Positions 17,156 to 26,482 are shown, counted from the first letter of the stretch. The stretch: DNA of 64,000 nt from CAYVXE01 sp964455375 (GCA_964455375.1 CAYVXE010000011.1:1-64000); one strand, 5' to 3'. A program made the numbers and translations. The notes: a model not told the origin generated them from the sequence alone.

Positions 17156-17815
17156 CTAGGCAATCTGTCCGGACACAACCGGTTTCAGACAATTTTTTGC
17201 ACATTGCCCAAAAAGGTGTCCCTGCACCACCAACCCCCAAAAATTTGTAAAAGGGGAGAAAAAACCTAGACCTGCAAACAGTAAAATAGCATTTAAAATC
17301 AAGGAAAAAATAATAATTGCCAGAAAGTGACCAAAACCATTTTTAATAATACGCAGTAGAGCAGAAATATCAAAAGCTGAAGCAAAATTGTCGGTCAGGG
17401 CAAACTGCAGCAGGCCAAAATTCGTAAAAAACATCAACAAAAATAACGTCATTAAAGACACCGACACGATGCTCATAACCATTTCAACTTGGGGAAAATA
17501 CGCCTGGGTGCAAATACTTACAATCATTAATGCACATAAACCGCCGATAATAACAAAATAAATGAGAAGAATGACCGCTCCCATAATTCCATCAATGAAT
17601 AGTTTGCTCCAATGATGCCAATCCGGCAAACTTTTTTCTGTATCATGAATAACATTTCGCATAATACCAATGTAGTATCCCAGGATAAAGAAACCGAAGA
17701 TGAAAATAAGGCCGAAATAAAAACTGACCAGGATTAAAAGCCCGCCGATGGCCATCTTTTTCAACCACTCCTCATCCTGAAATGCGAAAGACAGCGCTTC
17801 TGAATAATTCATCAT
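17156..17815 (-). CDS. DUF4013-family membrane protein
   Basis: This 219-residue protein matches DUF4013: the opening YSEALSFAFQDEEWLKKMAIGG with a short amphipathic start, then a glycine-rich first membrane helix and about five hydrophobic segments, with the LPDWHHWSKLFIDG loop between the first two. The function of the family is unknown. It precedes the PDZ-PP2C phosphatase by 47 bases on the same strand, so the two may form an operon in which the membrane protein is a partner of the sensor. Confidence 0.75.
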   Translation of the reverse strand: MMNYSEALSFAFQDEEWLKKMAIGGLLILVSFYFGLIFIFGFFILGYYIGIMRNVIHDTEKSLPDWHHWSKLFIDGIMGAVILLIYFVIIGGLCALMIVSICTQAYFPQVEMVMSIVSVSLMTLFLLMFFTNFGLLQFALTDNFASAFDISALLRIIKNGFGHFLAIIIFSLILNAILLFAGLGFFSPFTNFWGLVVQGHLFGQCAKNCLKPVVSGQIA

Positions 17816-18097
17816 TTTCCCATTCGTAAGATTATTTTATAGTTTCGTTTGAACCGCACTTTCATATACGAAATGCCGGAAAAATGTTTGCAAATAAAAG
17901 CTGTACCCAATAACAATTTAGTTATTCACGAACATAAAGTAAAGGACTGGCAGCAGATAGCCTGAAAATCCGGAGAACTTAAATTCGGCTTCGATAATTT
18001 TCAGCTACCGAAACCGATGAACCCAAGATTCGTAATTGGTCCTTTCGGTTTGCGCCTCGGTGACTTCCTCAAGTTAGTTCACTTGCTGTTTCAAAAA

Positions 18098-19144
18098 TTA
18101 ATACCCGCCTTCCTCCGCTTGCAAATTCACTTTACCACGGAACATGTAAAACAAAAATGAAAAATATCCTATGGCCAGAATAATTCCGATAACCCACCAG
18201 ACAATTCCGACGGCAAGTCCGTGTGCACCGGCTGCCGAATTATAGATGGTTAAGGAATATTGAGCTCCTGTGGAAGCGGGCAAAATAACCGGGAAAAGAC
18301 CAAATGCCGTTGCTACGCCCATGCCAAAGATAAACAGACCGGATGAGAGAAACGCAGCGGTATCGTTTTGCTTTTTGTTAAATACCATCACACCCACAAT
18401 ACCGGCTACTCCGAGAATCGGAAATATCCACCCCCAGACATGAGCAAAATAATTGTTCCAGATTTCAGGATGAACGAACGATGCGGCGCCCAAAGCCATT
18501 GCCGACAGGACAACAACAGGCCATGAGACCAGAAAGGCAATGTTCCGTGCCCGCTCCTGAACGGCTCCCTCTGTTTTCATGGCAATGAAATTTGCTCCAT
18601 GAACCAACAACGTTGTAAAAGCAACCAACCCCATGAGCACGGTAAACCAGTCGAGAATACCGGCTTCCGGCACAACGGTAAAGGTCGTCCAGAGTGGCTC
18701 AAAAAAATATCCCTCTGCATTCAAGGGAACCCCTCGTACAATATTGCCCAGGGCAGCACCAAAAAATATTGCCAACAAAATACTGGCCCCTGAAAAAACA
18801 ACATCCCAGAGAGAACGCCACATGGGATGTTGAATATGACTCCGCAGTTCAATGCCAATTCCCCGTAGCATCAGCAGCCAGAGCACCATCATCAACGGCA
18901 GGTAGAAGCCGCTGAAACTCGATGCGTAAATCGCCGGGAAAGCAAAAAACAGCACACCACCGGATGCCAGCAACCAGACTTCATTCCCATCCCAAACCGG
19001 ACCGATTGCATTTAAAACAGTGCGCCGTTCTTCATCCGTTTTTGCCACCAGCAAATGAATAATACCTGCACCCAAATCGAAACCATCTAATATGACGTAT
19101 GTGGTCAACATAAGCGTCAAACCAATAAACCAAAAAATCTCCAT
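18098..19144 (-). CDS. cydB: Cytochrome bd ubiquinol oxidase subunit II
   Basis: This 348-residue multi-pass protein begins with FWFIGLTLMLTTYVILDGFDLGAGIIH, the conserved first helix of CydB, and contains WDGNEVWLLASGGVLFFAFP and RGIGIELRSH, which are typical. It partners subunit I in the cytoplasmic membrane to oxidise quinol and reduce oxygen, giving high-affinity respiration at low oxygen. GGAG lies 8 bases before the ATG. It follows cydA by 38 bases in the same operon. No small CydX-type gene is evident downstream within the 280-base gap. Confidence 0.96.
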   Translation of the reverse strand: MEIFWFIGLTLMLTTYVILDGFDLGAGIIHLLVAKTDEERRTVLNAIGPVWDGNEVWLLASGGVLFFAFPAIYASSFSGFYLPLMMVLWLLMLRGIGIELRSHIQHPMWRSLWDVVFSGASILLAIFFGAALGNIVRGVPLNAEGYFFEPLWTTFTVVPEAGILDWFTVLMGLVAFTTLLVHGANFIAMKTEGAVQERARNIAFLVSWPVVVLSAMALGAASFVHPEIWNNYFAHVWGWIFPILGVAGIVGVMVFNKKQNDTAAFLSSGLFIFGMGVATAFGLFPVILPASTGAQYSLTIYNSAAGAHGLAVGIVWWVIGIILAIGYFSFLFYMFRGKVNLQAEEGGY

Positions 19145-19182
19145 TTTTTATCTCCAATATTTTTATTTCAAAATAAAACTGC

Positions 19183-20511
19183 TTATATTTTTTTCACTTC
19201 AGGTCCGTGATTGATCTCACGCGCGATTAAAAATACAAACAGGAGCCCGAGAATTGTATACATGCCCATAAATCCAATCAGGGTGAACAAACTGTTGCCA
19301 GCGGAAACCATGTGGGAAAGTCCGTCTTTTGTTCTTAAAAGACCATATATCAGCCAGGGCTGGCGCCCTAACTCCACCGTCATCCAACCCGTTGTGTTGG
19401 CTATGTAGGGAAAAGGAAAACTCAACATAATAATCCACAACATCCAATTAGAAGAAAACAATTTTCGTTTCCACAACAAGAATGTCGCCAGCGCCATAAT
19501 AGCGATAAACAAGGTTCCCAGCCCAACCATGATGTGGTAACTATAATAAAGCAGTGGGATGTTCGTGGGCCATTCATCTTTTGGAAAAGCGTCCAGACCT
19601 TTTACTTCTGCTTTCCAGCGGTAATGCGTCAAAAAACTTAACAGCTTCGGAATATGCAGTGGATTATCAATTTTCAGTTTTTGCATATCCGGCTGACCGA
19701 TCAAAACCAGATCAGCGCCGTCTTTTGTATTGAATAAACCTTCCATGGCCGCCAGCGTAGCCGGCTGGTATTTGACCACATTCTGCCCTTGCTGATCGCC
19801 TGTAGGAAACGCGGCCAATACGGAAGCAATCAAACCGGCGATGACGCCAACGCGCAAAAAGATTTTGCCGAACTCTTCATTTCGTTTGGCCAACACATAG
19901 AAAGCGCCTACGGCAGACATCACAAATGATCCGGTTATCGTCGCTCCGAGCATGTTGTGTATGTACTGCCAGCCGACCCAGGGATTTGTAAGCAATGCCC
20001 AAAAACTCGTTAATTGAACAGAACCACCTGCGCCGATTTCATACCCAACCGGATGCTGCATCCACGCGTTGGTCGCAATTATAAAAAAACCGGATAACCA
20101 GGAACCCAGAAAAACCATGAAAGCAGCCACGAAATGCAATTTCGGCCCTAAACGTTTTTCACCGAAAAGAAAAAGTCCGAGAAAACTGGACTCCAGAAAA
20201 AAGGCGAAAACGCCTTCCATTGCAAGTGTCTGACCAATGACGCCACCGGCAAAAGCCGAGAATTTAGCCCAATTGGTGCCAAATTGAAATTCCATGGGAA
20301 TGCCGGTCACAACACCAATCGCAAAATTAACGGCAAATATTTTTGCCCAAAAACGCGCGCTCTGATTAAAGCGCTCATCTTTCCTTTTTAATGCAATCCC
20401 CTTGAGTGTAACGATGAGCAGACCCAACCCCATTGTCAATTGCGGAAACAGATAATGAAACGTGATTGTGAACGCAAATTGAAGTCGTCCCGTTAAAAGT
20501 GCATCTTCCAT
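19183..20511 (-). CDS. cydA: Cytochrome bd ubiquinol oxidase subunit I
   Basis: At 442 residues this is a short-Q-loop CydA. The N-terminus RLQFAFTITFHYLFPQLTMG carries the expected heme-ligand His19, and GIPMEFQFGTNWAKFSAFAGGVIGQTLAMEGVFAFFLES and the later GRQPWLIYGLLRT are subunit I signatures. It binds the quinol site and hemes b and d. AAGGGG lies 9 bases upstream of ATG. It is the first gene of the cydAB operon; an AT-rich stretch follows upstream (20512-20690), as expected for its promoter, but I cannot name a regulator site. Confidence 0.96.
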   Translation of the reverse strand: MEDALLTGRLQFAFTITFHYLFPQLTMGLGLLIVTLKGIALKRKDERFNQSARFWAKIFAVNFAIGVVTGIPMEFQFGTNWAKFSAFAGGVIGQTLAMEGVFAFFLESSFLGLFLFGEKRLGPKLHFVAAFMVFLGSWLSGFFIIATNAWMQHPVGYEIGAGGSVQLTSFWALLTNPWVGWQYIHNMLGATITGSFVMSAVGAFYVLAKRNEEFGKIFLRVGVIAGLIASVLAAFPTGDQQGQNVVKYQPATLAAMEGLFNTKDGADLVLIGQPDMQKLKIDNPLHIPKLLSFLTHYRWKAEVKGLDAFPKDEWPTNIPLLYYSYHIMVGLGTLFIAIMALATFLLWKRKLFSSNWMLWIIMLSFPFPYIANTTGWMTVELGRQPWLIYGLLRTKDGLSHMVSAGNSLFTLIGFMGMYTILGLLFVFLIAREINHGPEVKKI

Positions 20512-20691
20512 TAAGATAACCCCTTTCTATATTAATTTTTAAAAAATAGTTTTTTAGAATGATTATATTAATTTGATGCGATAATAATATTTTCGATGCA
20601 AGGATTAATGAGAGAGACCATAGATTCCAAAAGGGGGCACTCATCAGATTTGCCATTTCGAGTTTGGAAATTATTTGTCATTTAGGATCAC

Positions 20692-20955
20692 GAGTGTCCG
20701 GTTAAGCGATAGATAGTTTTACGTAAGGTCTTTAAAAGACAGTAGTCAAACCTCTCGTTGTGCAAGCCTGAAGTTGTTTTTATCCTCTGCGCGTTGGACT
20801 GAGTCCCTCCCTTTGGCCAAAGGGAGGATAGGAGGGATTCGAAAAAGCAAATGCTGCAACTGGCCTCAAATCCTCCCTGTCCCTCCTTTTCGAAAGGAGG
20901 GAACTTTCTAAGCTGTTGTTCGATTTTATCTGACAAATTCTTTAACCGGACACTC
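20692..20955. mobile_element. 264-bp MITE-like element with 14-bp perfect terminal inverted repeats
   Basis: GAGTGTCCGGTTAA (20692-20705) is repeated exactly inverted as TTAACCGGACACTC (20942-20955). Inside are a 22-bp perfect palindrome (20806-20827, centre TTTGGCCAAA) and a second hairpin with 9-bp arms CCCTCCTTT / AAAGGAGGG (20881-20901). A stop-free frame crosses the whole element but resembles no protein, which is common in small non-autonomous elements. It lies between the divergent cydA and thiO genes. No clear target duplication is seen and no transposase is present. Confidence 0.7.
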
Positions 20956-21157
20956 ATGATTTAGGATTTAAGTTTTAAGAGTGCAGGTTCGCGACGCCGT
21001 GCTACACTCAAAGGGACAAGATAAAGATGAATCCTCATTAAGTTGACGGGCACTGTCTGGTAACTGACAAACAAACTCCAATTTTATCATTGATAAATTA
21101 TGGAAAATTAAATATTTTGGCAACAACTTTATTTTAGCAATTATCTTGGATAAGTCC

Positions 21158-22273
21158 ATGAACAAAACATCTGACGTTGTTATTATTGGTGCAGGAATCA
21201 TCGGGAGTTCCATTGCTTACAGACTTGCGAGCAAGGGACAGAACGTTGCGGTCATCGATAAAGGCCATCCCGGTAGAGAAGCCACCTGGGCAGCGGCAGG
21301 AATGCTGGCACCACACACCGAGATTGCCCATAGCGTTCCCGATGTTCTGCTCAACCTATTTGAAAAAAGTTATGATCTTTTTCCTGAATTCATTGAAGAA
21401 ATCAGAGACGCCTCCGGATTGAAAATTGGTTACCAAACGAAGGGAAGTATTTTAACCGCAAGTGACTTTCAGGAGGCAAAACTACTTTCCGGTCTGTTCG
21501 AGAAACTCGCGACGAGAGGCGTAAAAGTTGAAGAATTGGGAACACATGAATTGCAAAAAACGGAACCTGAGTTGGCTCATTCCGTAGAAACTGCTTTATT
21601 TTTACCTGAAGAACATTACGTGAACAATCGCGAACTCCTTCGGGCAGTCGTAAAAGCCGGACAAAATAAAGGCGTCACCTTTATCAACGATACCCCAGTA
21701 ACCGGTTTCGATTTTGATAGAAAACACGTGCAGGCCATCCATCTGCCAGATAGAGATCTTTTTGCTGAAACATACATCAATTGTGCCGGCAGTTGGGCAG
21801 GACTGATCGACGCAACAAATGCAATTAAAATTCCGGTTCGTCCCATTCGCGGGCAAATTATTCAACTGCAACTCAACCCACAAAAATTAAACCACCTGAT
21901 TCATTCATCCTCCGTTTACCTGGTACCCTGGCCGGATGGACGCACACTTGTAGGCGCTACCATGGAAAACGTGGGTTTTGACAAAACAAATACGGCCGGC
22001 GGATTCCGACATTTAATAGATGCGGCGCTTAACCTCATCCCGTCATTGCAGCAGGCGCAAGTGAAAGATTTTTGGGCCGGTTTGCGCCCGGACACACCGG
22101 ATAATTTACCGCTTCTCGGCAAAACATCGTTTGACAACTATTTCATCGCTGCCGGTCATTTCCGCAACGGCATTTTGCTGACACCCATCACGGCGAAACT
22201 GATGTCCGAACTGATTTTTACCGGGAAACCGAGTATTTGTCTCGACCCATTTGACCCCTTGCGGTTCAAGTAA
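21158..22273 (+). CDS. thiO: Glycine oxidase-like FAD amino-acid oxidase (ThiO family)
   Basis: About 371 residues from ATG 21158 (a TTG four codons earlier is less likely). The N-terminal dinucleotide fold VVIIGAGIIGSSIAYRLASKG binds FAD; EATWAAAGMLAPH is the ThiO signature after the second strand; YINCAGSWAGL and PVRPIRGQIIQL follow, and the end has GLRPDTPDNLPLLG and AAGHFRNGILLTPITAKLMSELI. ThiO makes iminoacetate from glycine for thiamin thiazole, or acts on other small amino acids. It stands alone here with no other thi gene adjacent, so the pathway link is by family only. Confidence 0.85.
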   Translation: MNKTSDVVIIGAGIIGSSIAYRLASKGQNVAVIDKGHPGREATWAAAGMLAPHTEIAHSVPDVLLNLFEKSYDLFPEFIEEIRDASGLKIGYQTKGSILTASDFQEAKLLSGLFEKLATRGVKVEELGTHELQKTEPELAHSVETALFLPEEHYVNNRELLRAVVKAGQNKGVTFINDTPVTGFDFDRKHVQAIHLPDRDLFAETYINCAGSWAGLIDATNAIKIPVRPIRGQIIQLQLNPQKLNHLIHSSSVYLVPWPDGRTLVGATMENVGFDKTNTAGGFRHLIDAALNLIPSLQQAQVKDFWAGLRPDTPDNLPLLGKTSFDNYFIAAGHFRNGILLTPITAKLMSELIFTGKPSICLDPFDPLRFK

Positions 22274-22635
22274 ACTAACCTCTAAAACAATATTCCGTAT
22301 TGACGTCACACAGAACGACCTGCTTTCTTAAAAACTGACCTTCAATCCTACATTCGTATTTGAGAAATATGGGTGTATCGTTTGCTGTTTTGTTTTTACC
22401 CCGCACCAATTAACAATTGTGTTGCCCACCCAATAATCGACAATTCCACCGGCAATGACATCTGCTCCCCCAGTGATTCCTACTATCGATTCTTTGGATG
22501 GCAACTGACTCAGTCAATGTGTAAACGGGAATTTTCACGCACCAGTATTCATATTGTTTGGCGATTGAGTTCATCATCGCCAAAGCACAGATTGCACGGC
22601 CAGAGAGAAATGAATTTGAATAAATTAAAAAAATA
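22274..22635. other. Gene-free stretch after thiO
   Basis: About 360 bases between the thiO stop and the terminator of the next minus-strand gene. Frames are broken by stops in all directions and I recognise no protein remnant, RNA or repeat. Confidence 0.5.
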
Positions 22636-22657
22636 GGGAAAGCCATATGGCTTTCCC
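22636..22657 (-). terminator. Rho-independent terminator of the lipoprotein gene
   Basis: A 22-bp perfect palindrome (11-bp arms beginning GGGAAAGCC), followed on the minus strand by TATTTTTTTAATTT, lies about 48 bases after the stop of the minus-strand lipoprotein gene. This is a strong intrinsic terminator form. Confidence 0.85.
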
Positions 22658-22704
22658 TAACAAGGTCGATATGATTTATTGGAGGACGTTCCCCGACCTT
22701 GCGT

Positions 22705-23466
22705 TTACATTTTTTCTTCTACTTCTACATACTTTGCCAAATTTGCCTCGAAAGCAGCGAGCAAAGCTGTATTGGAAACATTGTCCACGATGATTTCTCC
22801 ATTGCTAACCTGAGCGCTGCCAAAATCAACATTATTAAACATACCTGTCAAATCGAACGTCACAACCACAGGTACTGTTGAATTAGCTGCAACCGTAATA
22901 CCACCGCCTGCAATGCGGATCTGAATTTCCTGAGCAAATGTTGATTTTATCGTCATGGGAATGGCTGTTCCGTTAACAGGTATAAATTCCCCGCTGATAA
23001 CAATCGTCTTGCCATCAAACGGTGGCGCGCTATTGAGCATGAACGTAAAGTCGACTTTCTTAAATGTACCGGGATAAACTGCAACCGAATCAATAAAGGT
23101 TTCTCCATTGCTGATGTCGATACTAAAGGGCCCGGTGACGGCAATATCAGGCGCTTCTTGTTCATTGTCTGACCCACCGGAATCATTATCTTCGTGTTGC
23201 CCCTGCTGCTCGTTTTCAACGCCGGAATTCTCTTCGATGCGATATTTCTCGATATTTAACAGGGCAAATTGCACATTTACAGAGCCGCCCGGTACCGGGA
23301 TATCGCTCATACTGGAAGTTGAATGCAGTTTTGCTTTCGCTTTCATTAGAACCACGCTGTTTTTCTGAAGAGATGTTGATGCAGATGGATTTTTGCCACA
23401 ATACGTGACCAGAATGAGCAACATCAGGCTCAAAAGGCCAATTGAGTAATGCATGATTCGTTTCAT
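22705..23466 (-). CDS. Exported lipoprotein, paralogue A of a pair
   Basis: I do not recognise a named family; the fold order is only loosely like DUF4382. The 253-residue protein has a lipoprotein-type signal (Cys23; the residue before it is Tyr, not ideal), a low-complexity acidic linker (about 80-105, rich in Glu, Asn, Asp, Gln) and a beta-rich domain with GPFSIDIS, SVAVYPGTFKKVDF, FDLTGMFNNVDFG and the end KYVEVEEKM. It is clearly paralogous to the gene at 25685-26482 throughout. AAAGGAG precedes the ATG, a sigma-54-like promoter lies 102-117 bases upstream, and a strong terminator follows, so it is monocistronic. Confidence 0.7.
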   Translation of the reverse strand: MKRIMHYSIGLLSLMLLILVTYCGKNPSASTSLQKNSVVLMKAKAKLHSTSSMSDIPVPGGSVNVQFALLNIEKYRIEENSGVENEQQGQHEDNDSGGSDNEQEAPDIAVTGPFSIDISNGETFIDSVAVYPGTFKKVDFTFMLNSAPPFDGKTIVISGEFIPVNGTAIPMTIKSTFAQEIQIRIAGGGITVAANSTVPVVVTFDLTGMFNNVDFGSAQVSNGEIIVDNVSNTALLAAFEANLAKYVEVEEKM

Positions 23467-23567
23467 GATAAACTCCTTTTGATTTGTTATTGTTAGCCAG
23501 AAATTGGCAGTTTAAACGTTACCAAGCTTATGCACTTAATTTTTTAATATTATCCATTTTATATTTA

Positions 23568-23583
23568 TTCAATTTCTATGCCA
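23568..23583 (-). promoter_or_regulatory. Sigma-54-like promoter of lipoprotein A
   Basis: The minus strand reads TGGCATAGAAATTGAA: GG at -24, TTG at -12 with the exact 10-base spacing, but A instead of the usual C after TTG. The predicted transcript would start about 90 bases before the ATG at 23466. The same word and spacing occur upstream of three other exported-protein genes in the window. Confidence 0.5.
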
Positions 23584-23599
23584 GAATCATCAACTTATG

Positions 23600-23916
23600 T
23601 ACTAATTATTAATTTATATACAGTTAAGACAATTCAGAAATAACCAATCCATTATCGGAGTTTAAGAAAATGGCAAATATTTGACATAGGGCATGATATT
23701 ATAATTTGTTTAATCGTATAATTATAATAAATTTAAAGGATGTCAAAAACTTGTTGCAGATACCGGCGAATTTTTTACACCTATCAGTGCACTAATTATT
23801 TTCTCACACAATATCGATTGTACCCGTGAGCGTTTCGGCAAGCGTACACCATTCCTGATCGGGAATGCCTCCATATATGCTTAAAATTCTGTATATGAGA
23901 TTGTGTTTGTTCAATT
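23600..23916. other. AT-rich intergenic stretch upstream of lipoprotein A
   Basis: Very AT-rich sequence without an open frame of note. It shares short words (AAATATTT, TGTCAAAAA) in the same order with the region upstream of paralogue B (26640-26735), suggesting the duplication included upstream DNA. No RNA gene is recognised. Confidence 0.4.
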
Positions 23917-24672
23917 CTAATCAATAATGAATTCCATTCTATCTCCTCTAAGGCTCCTGGGATCTGAAACTAAAACATTTTCCTGGAGCTTCTTCAGATT
24001 GTATAAATCATAAAAGTCGTTCGGATATAAACTGGGCACTTGTTGTAAACGGCTCGAACTATATACTCTAAATAATGGATGTTCCTCAATGTCGATCCCT
24101 TCCAACCGGCTCTTTTCTTGCTTAGTATAGTCAGTACTGCCCGATCCCCGTCTGTTCACTACCAAGAGATATTTTGCATTAATGTTGTTAAGAATTAACT
24201 CCAGTAAGAGACCAACTTCTTTGTTCAATAAATGACCGAAAACGTCTAAACACAACACTAAATCTACCTTCGTTAACGATATCAATTTTTGTTCTTCGGA
24301 TCTACAGATATCGAGACACTGAAAAGAAACATGTTGGTTCTGAAATTGCTTTTTGTTGTTCTTGATTAACTCACTCACAATGTCTACACCATGATAACGG
24401 TCTATAATAGGCATAATTTCTTTCATCCAATGAAAGTCGCCACAACCCAAATCCAAGATACTTGAAATATTATGATTTATAATAATATTTTTTATGATTT
24501 CGATCTTTTGATTTGCAAATTCACCTTCGGAGCCTGGTCCGCTCCTTGATAATTCACCTTCCCAACAATTATATCTATATACTCGTTCAAAATAGTCCCT
24601 AGGTTCAATAAACTGGTTCGCTTTTACCATCCAGCGAAACAGTCGTAACGGAAGAGTTGTAATATTTTTCAC
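23917..24672 (-). CDS. SAM-dependent methyltransferase
   Basis: This 251-residue class I methyltransferase has motif I ISSILDLGCGDFHWMKEI (SAM-binding glycine loop), YHGVDIVSELI as the acidic motif II, and VDLVLCLDVFGHLL as motif IV. The substrate cannot be deduced; the N-terminal RDYFERVYRYNCWEGELSRSGPGS region resembles methyltransferases found near sugar or capsule genes. It has no signal peptide. GTG start at 24672 with AAGGAG 7 bases upstream. It lies 78 bases from another methyltransferase-like gene, and both sit between the two lipoprotein paralogues. Confidence 0.82.
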   Translation of the reverse strand: MKNITTLPLRLFRWMVKANQFIEPRDYFERVYRYNCWEGELSRSGPGSEGEFANQKIEIIKNIIINHNISSILDLGCGDFHWMKEIMPIIDRYHGVDIVSELIKNNKKQFQNQHVSFQCLDICRSEEQKLISLTKVDLVLCLDVFGHLLNKEVGLLLELILNNINAKYLLVVNRRGSGSTDYTKQEKSRLEGIDIEEHPLFRVYSSSRLQQVPSLYPNDFYDLYNLKKLQENVLVSDPRSLRGDRMEFIID

Positions 24673-24750
24673 GTTTGTTCTCCTTATATATTTTTAACTA
24701 CCGCCTGCCGTTTTTGAGTTTAGTCAAAACAAAATTCCTCTTAGACAATT

Positions 24751-25392
24751 TTAGTTTTCCAATATCGCAATTGTTTGTCTTCCGCTAACCAATATTTCAT
24801 AATTATCTTCTTGCAACGCAGGAATCAGTAATCGACCTTTTCCGCCACCGCCGATATCCGTATCATCAATTGAAATGATATTTGTTTTATTTAGCTTGCT
24901 TTTTGCCGTTTCGTAGGCTATTAGATGCTTTTCCGCATAATCAATGCCAGGTTTTACATCCCATGCATCAAGAAAAAGAAGATCTATGGCTTCGTCGAAT
25001 TCCTGAAGAAATTTGATGCCATCTGAACGAATGACTCTGGTATTTTCAAATTTTCTGCAACTCCACTTAGCTATTAAAACTGATTTCCAGCTAATATCGA
25101 CAGATACAACATTGGCTGCTGAAGTACTCCAGTAATAGGTTGAATGGCCGTCATTACAACAACTAGGATGAAATTCGGAAATGGGGTGAATTAATGGCTT
25201 TCGCATACACCCCAATTCGACTATCCTTCTACCTCCAATAGCATCAAAAAGCCGGAGTGTTGCTTCCAGATATTTTTGGGGTTTAGCTCTTTCGTAAAGT
25301 TGCTGGTCATGCGGTAAAACTATGTCCGAATAAACTTTCTCATAAAGATTGAGTGTTGATATTTTCCTTTTTATTTCCTCTTTGTTTTCCAT
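24751..25392 (-). CDS. Methyltransferase-like protein (class I fold)
   Basis: About 213 residues. RRIVELGCMRKPL is the first glycine motif of a class I fold, VVSVDISWKSVLIAK the acidic second strand, and DLLFLDAWDVKPGIDYAEKHLIAYETAKSKL the region used by Methyltransf_24-type O-methyltransferases, ending with IISIDDTDIGGGGKGRLL. The ATG at 25392 was chosen because GGAG lies 8 bases upstream; the frame remains open ten codons further. The glycine motif is unusual (ELGCMRKPLIHP), so activity is uncertain. Probably co-transcribed with the methyltransferase gene that follows. Confidence 0.65.
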   Translation of the reverse strand: MENKEEIKRKISTLNLYEKVYSDIVLPHDQQLYERAKPQKYLEATLRLFDAIGGRRIVELGCMRKPLIHPISEFHPSCCNDGHSTYYWSTSAANVVSVDISWKSVLIAKWSCRKFENTRVIRSDGIKFLQEFDEAIDLLFLDAWDVKPGIDYAEKHLIAYETAKSKLNKTNIISIDDTDIGGGGKGRLLIPALQEDNYEILVSGRQTIAILEN

Positions 25393-25604
25393 TTTTCGCT
25401 CCAAATATTCCGTATCAACCACCTCGATTATTGTTTCTTAGAACCTCGAATTCAAATGAATTGTTTATAAAATGCTTGAAAGGTGGAAATCATAATTCTC
25501 AAAAACATTCCTTAAATGCGCCTGTTAGATAAGTGTCTGAAAACCTGTGACGAAGTAAAACTCTGAAAGATGACGTTAAAATACTTTTCAAAACAAACCT
25601 ATAT

Positions 25605-25629
25605 GGGGGGAAGCACAGTGCCTCCCCCC
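25605..25629 (-). terminator. GC-rich terminator hairpin after lipoprotein B
   Basis: GGGGGG at 25605-25610 pairs with CCCCCC at 25624-25629, and GCAC/GTGC continues the stem, giving about 12 pairs with one mismatch. On the minus strand it follows the stop of the lipoprotein gene at 25685 by about 55 bases. The tail is only moderately T-rich. Confidence 0.7.
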
Positions 25630-25684
25630 CAAGGTCAGGGTTCGTGGTTTCAGAAGTAGTGAAGGTTATACCGACCCTGAAATT

Positions 25685-26482
25685 TTACATTTTTTCTTCA
25701 ACTTCTACATATTTTGTCAGATTGGTTTCGAAAACAGTGAGCAAAGCTGCATTGGAAACATTATCCACGATGATTTCACCATTCTTAACCTGAGCACTTC
25801 CAAAATCAACATTATTAAACATGCCTGCCAAATCAAACGTCACCACCACGGGTACTATTGAATTATCTGCAACCGTAATGCCGCCTCCTGCAATGCGAGT
25901 CTGAATTTCCTTAGCAAATTCGGATTTTATTGTCACTGCAATTGCGGCACCATTTGTAGGTACAAATTCTCCGTTGATAATGATCGTCGAACCATTGAAC
26001 GGAGGTGAGGTGTTGGGTATTAAAGTAAAATTAACCTTCTTGAATGTTCCCGGATATGCAGCAACCGAATCAAGAAAAACTTCATTACTGCTAATATCGA
26101 TGCTAAATGGTCCCGTAATTATGATATCAGGTGTGTCGTTTTCTGCGCCAGGACTATCCTTTTTTTCTGACGATCCTTTATCATTGTCATTGGCACCCCC
26201 CTGTTGTTGTCCATCAAAACCGGTATTCTCTTCGATTCGAAATTTTTCAATGTTTAACAAAGCAGATTGAACGTTGAGAGAGCCACCAGGTACCGGAAAA
26301 GCACTCATACTTGAAGCTGAACTCAGCTTCGCTGCAGCCTTCATCACAATCATGCTGGTTTTTTGTAAAGACGTGAAGGATAAAGGTGGGGAAGATGTTG
26401 GACTCTTTTTTCCACAACTTACGACCAAAATGAGCAAACTTACGCTCACAAGTTGAACTGAATACTGCATGATTCGTTTCAT
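25685..26482 (-). CDS. Exported lipoprotein, paralogue B of a pair
   Basis: A 265-residue protein with a good lipobox (VVSC, Cys23), an acidic, Gly/Gln-rich linker (about 85-115) and the same beta-rich C-terminal domain as the gene at 22705-23466; the two proteins share long near-identical segments such as GSAQV-NGEIIVDNVSN and KYVEVEEKM. The linker is the most divergent part. Family not recognised; surface or periplasmic role by signal only. AAAGGAG precedes ATG and a sigma-54-like promoter lies 61-76 bases upstream. The pair flanks two methyltransferase genes. Confidence 0.72.
   Translation of the reverse strand: MKRIMQYSVQLVSVSLLILVVSCGKKSPTSSPPLSFTSLQKTSMIVMKAAAKLSSASSMSAFPVPGGSLNVQSALLNIEKFRIEENTGFDGQQQGGANDNDKGSSEKKDSPGAENDTPDIIITGPFSIDISSNEVFLDSVAAYPGTFKKVNFTLIPNTSPPFNGSTIIINGEFVPTNGAAIAVTIKSEFAKEIQTRIAGGGITVADNSIVPVVVTFDLAGMFNNVDFGSAQVKNGEIIVDNVSNAALLTVFETNLTKYVEVEEKM

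Noticed and set aside
20688..20957. An 89-codon frame covering the small MITE-like element
   Set aside because: It starts and ends in the terminal repeats, its translation follows the palindromes and resembles no protein. I read it as a by-product of the repeat.
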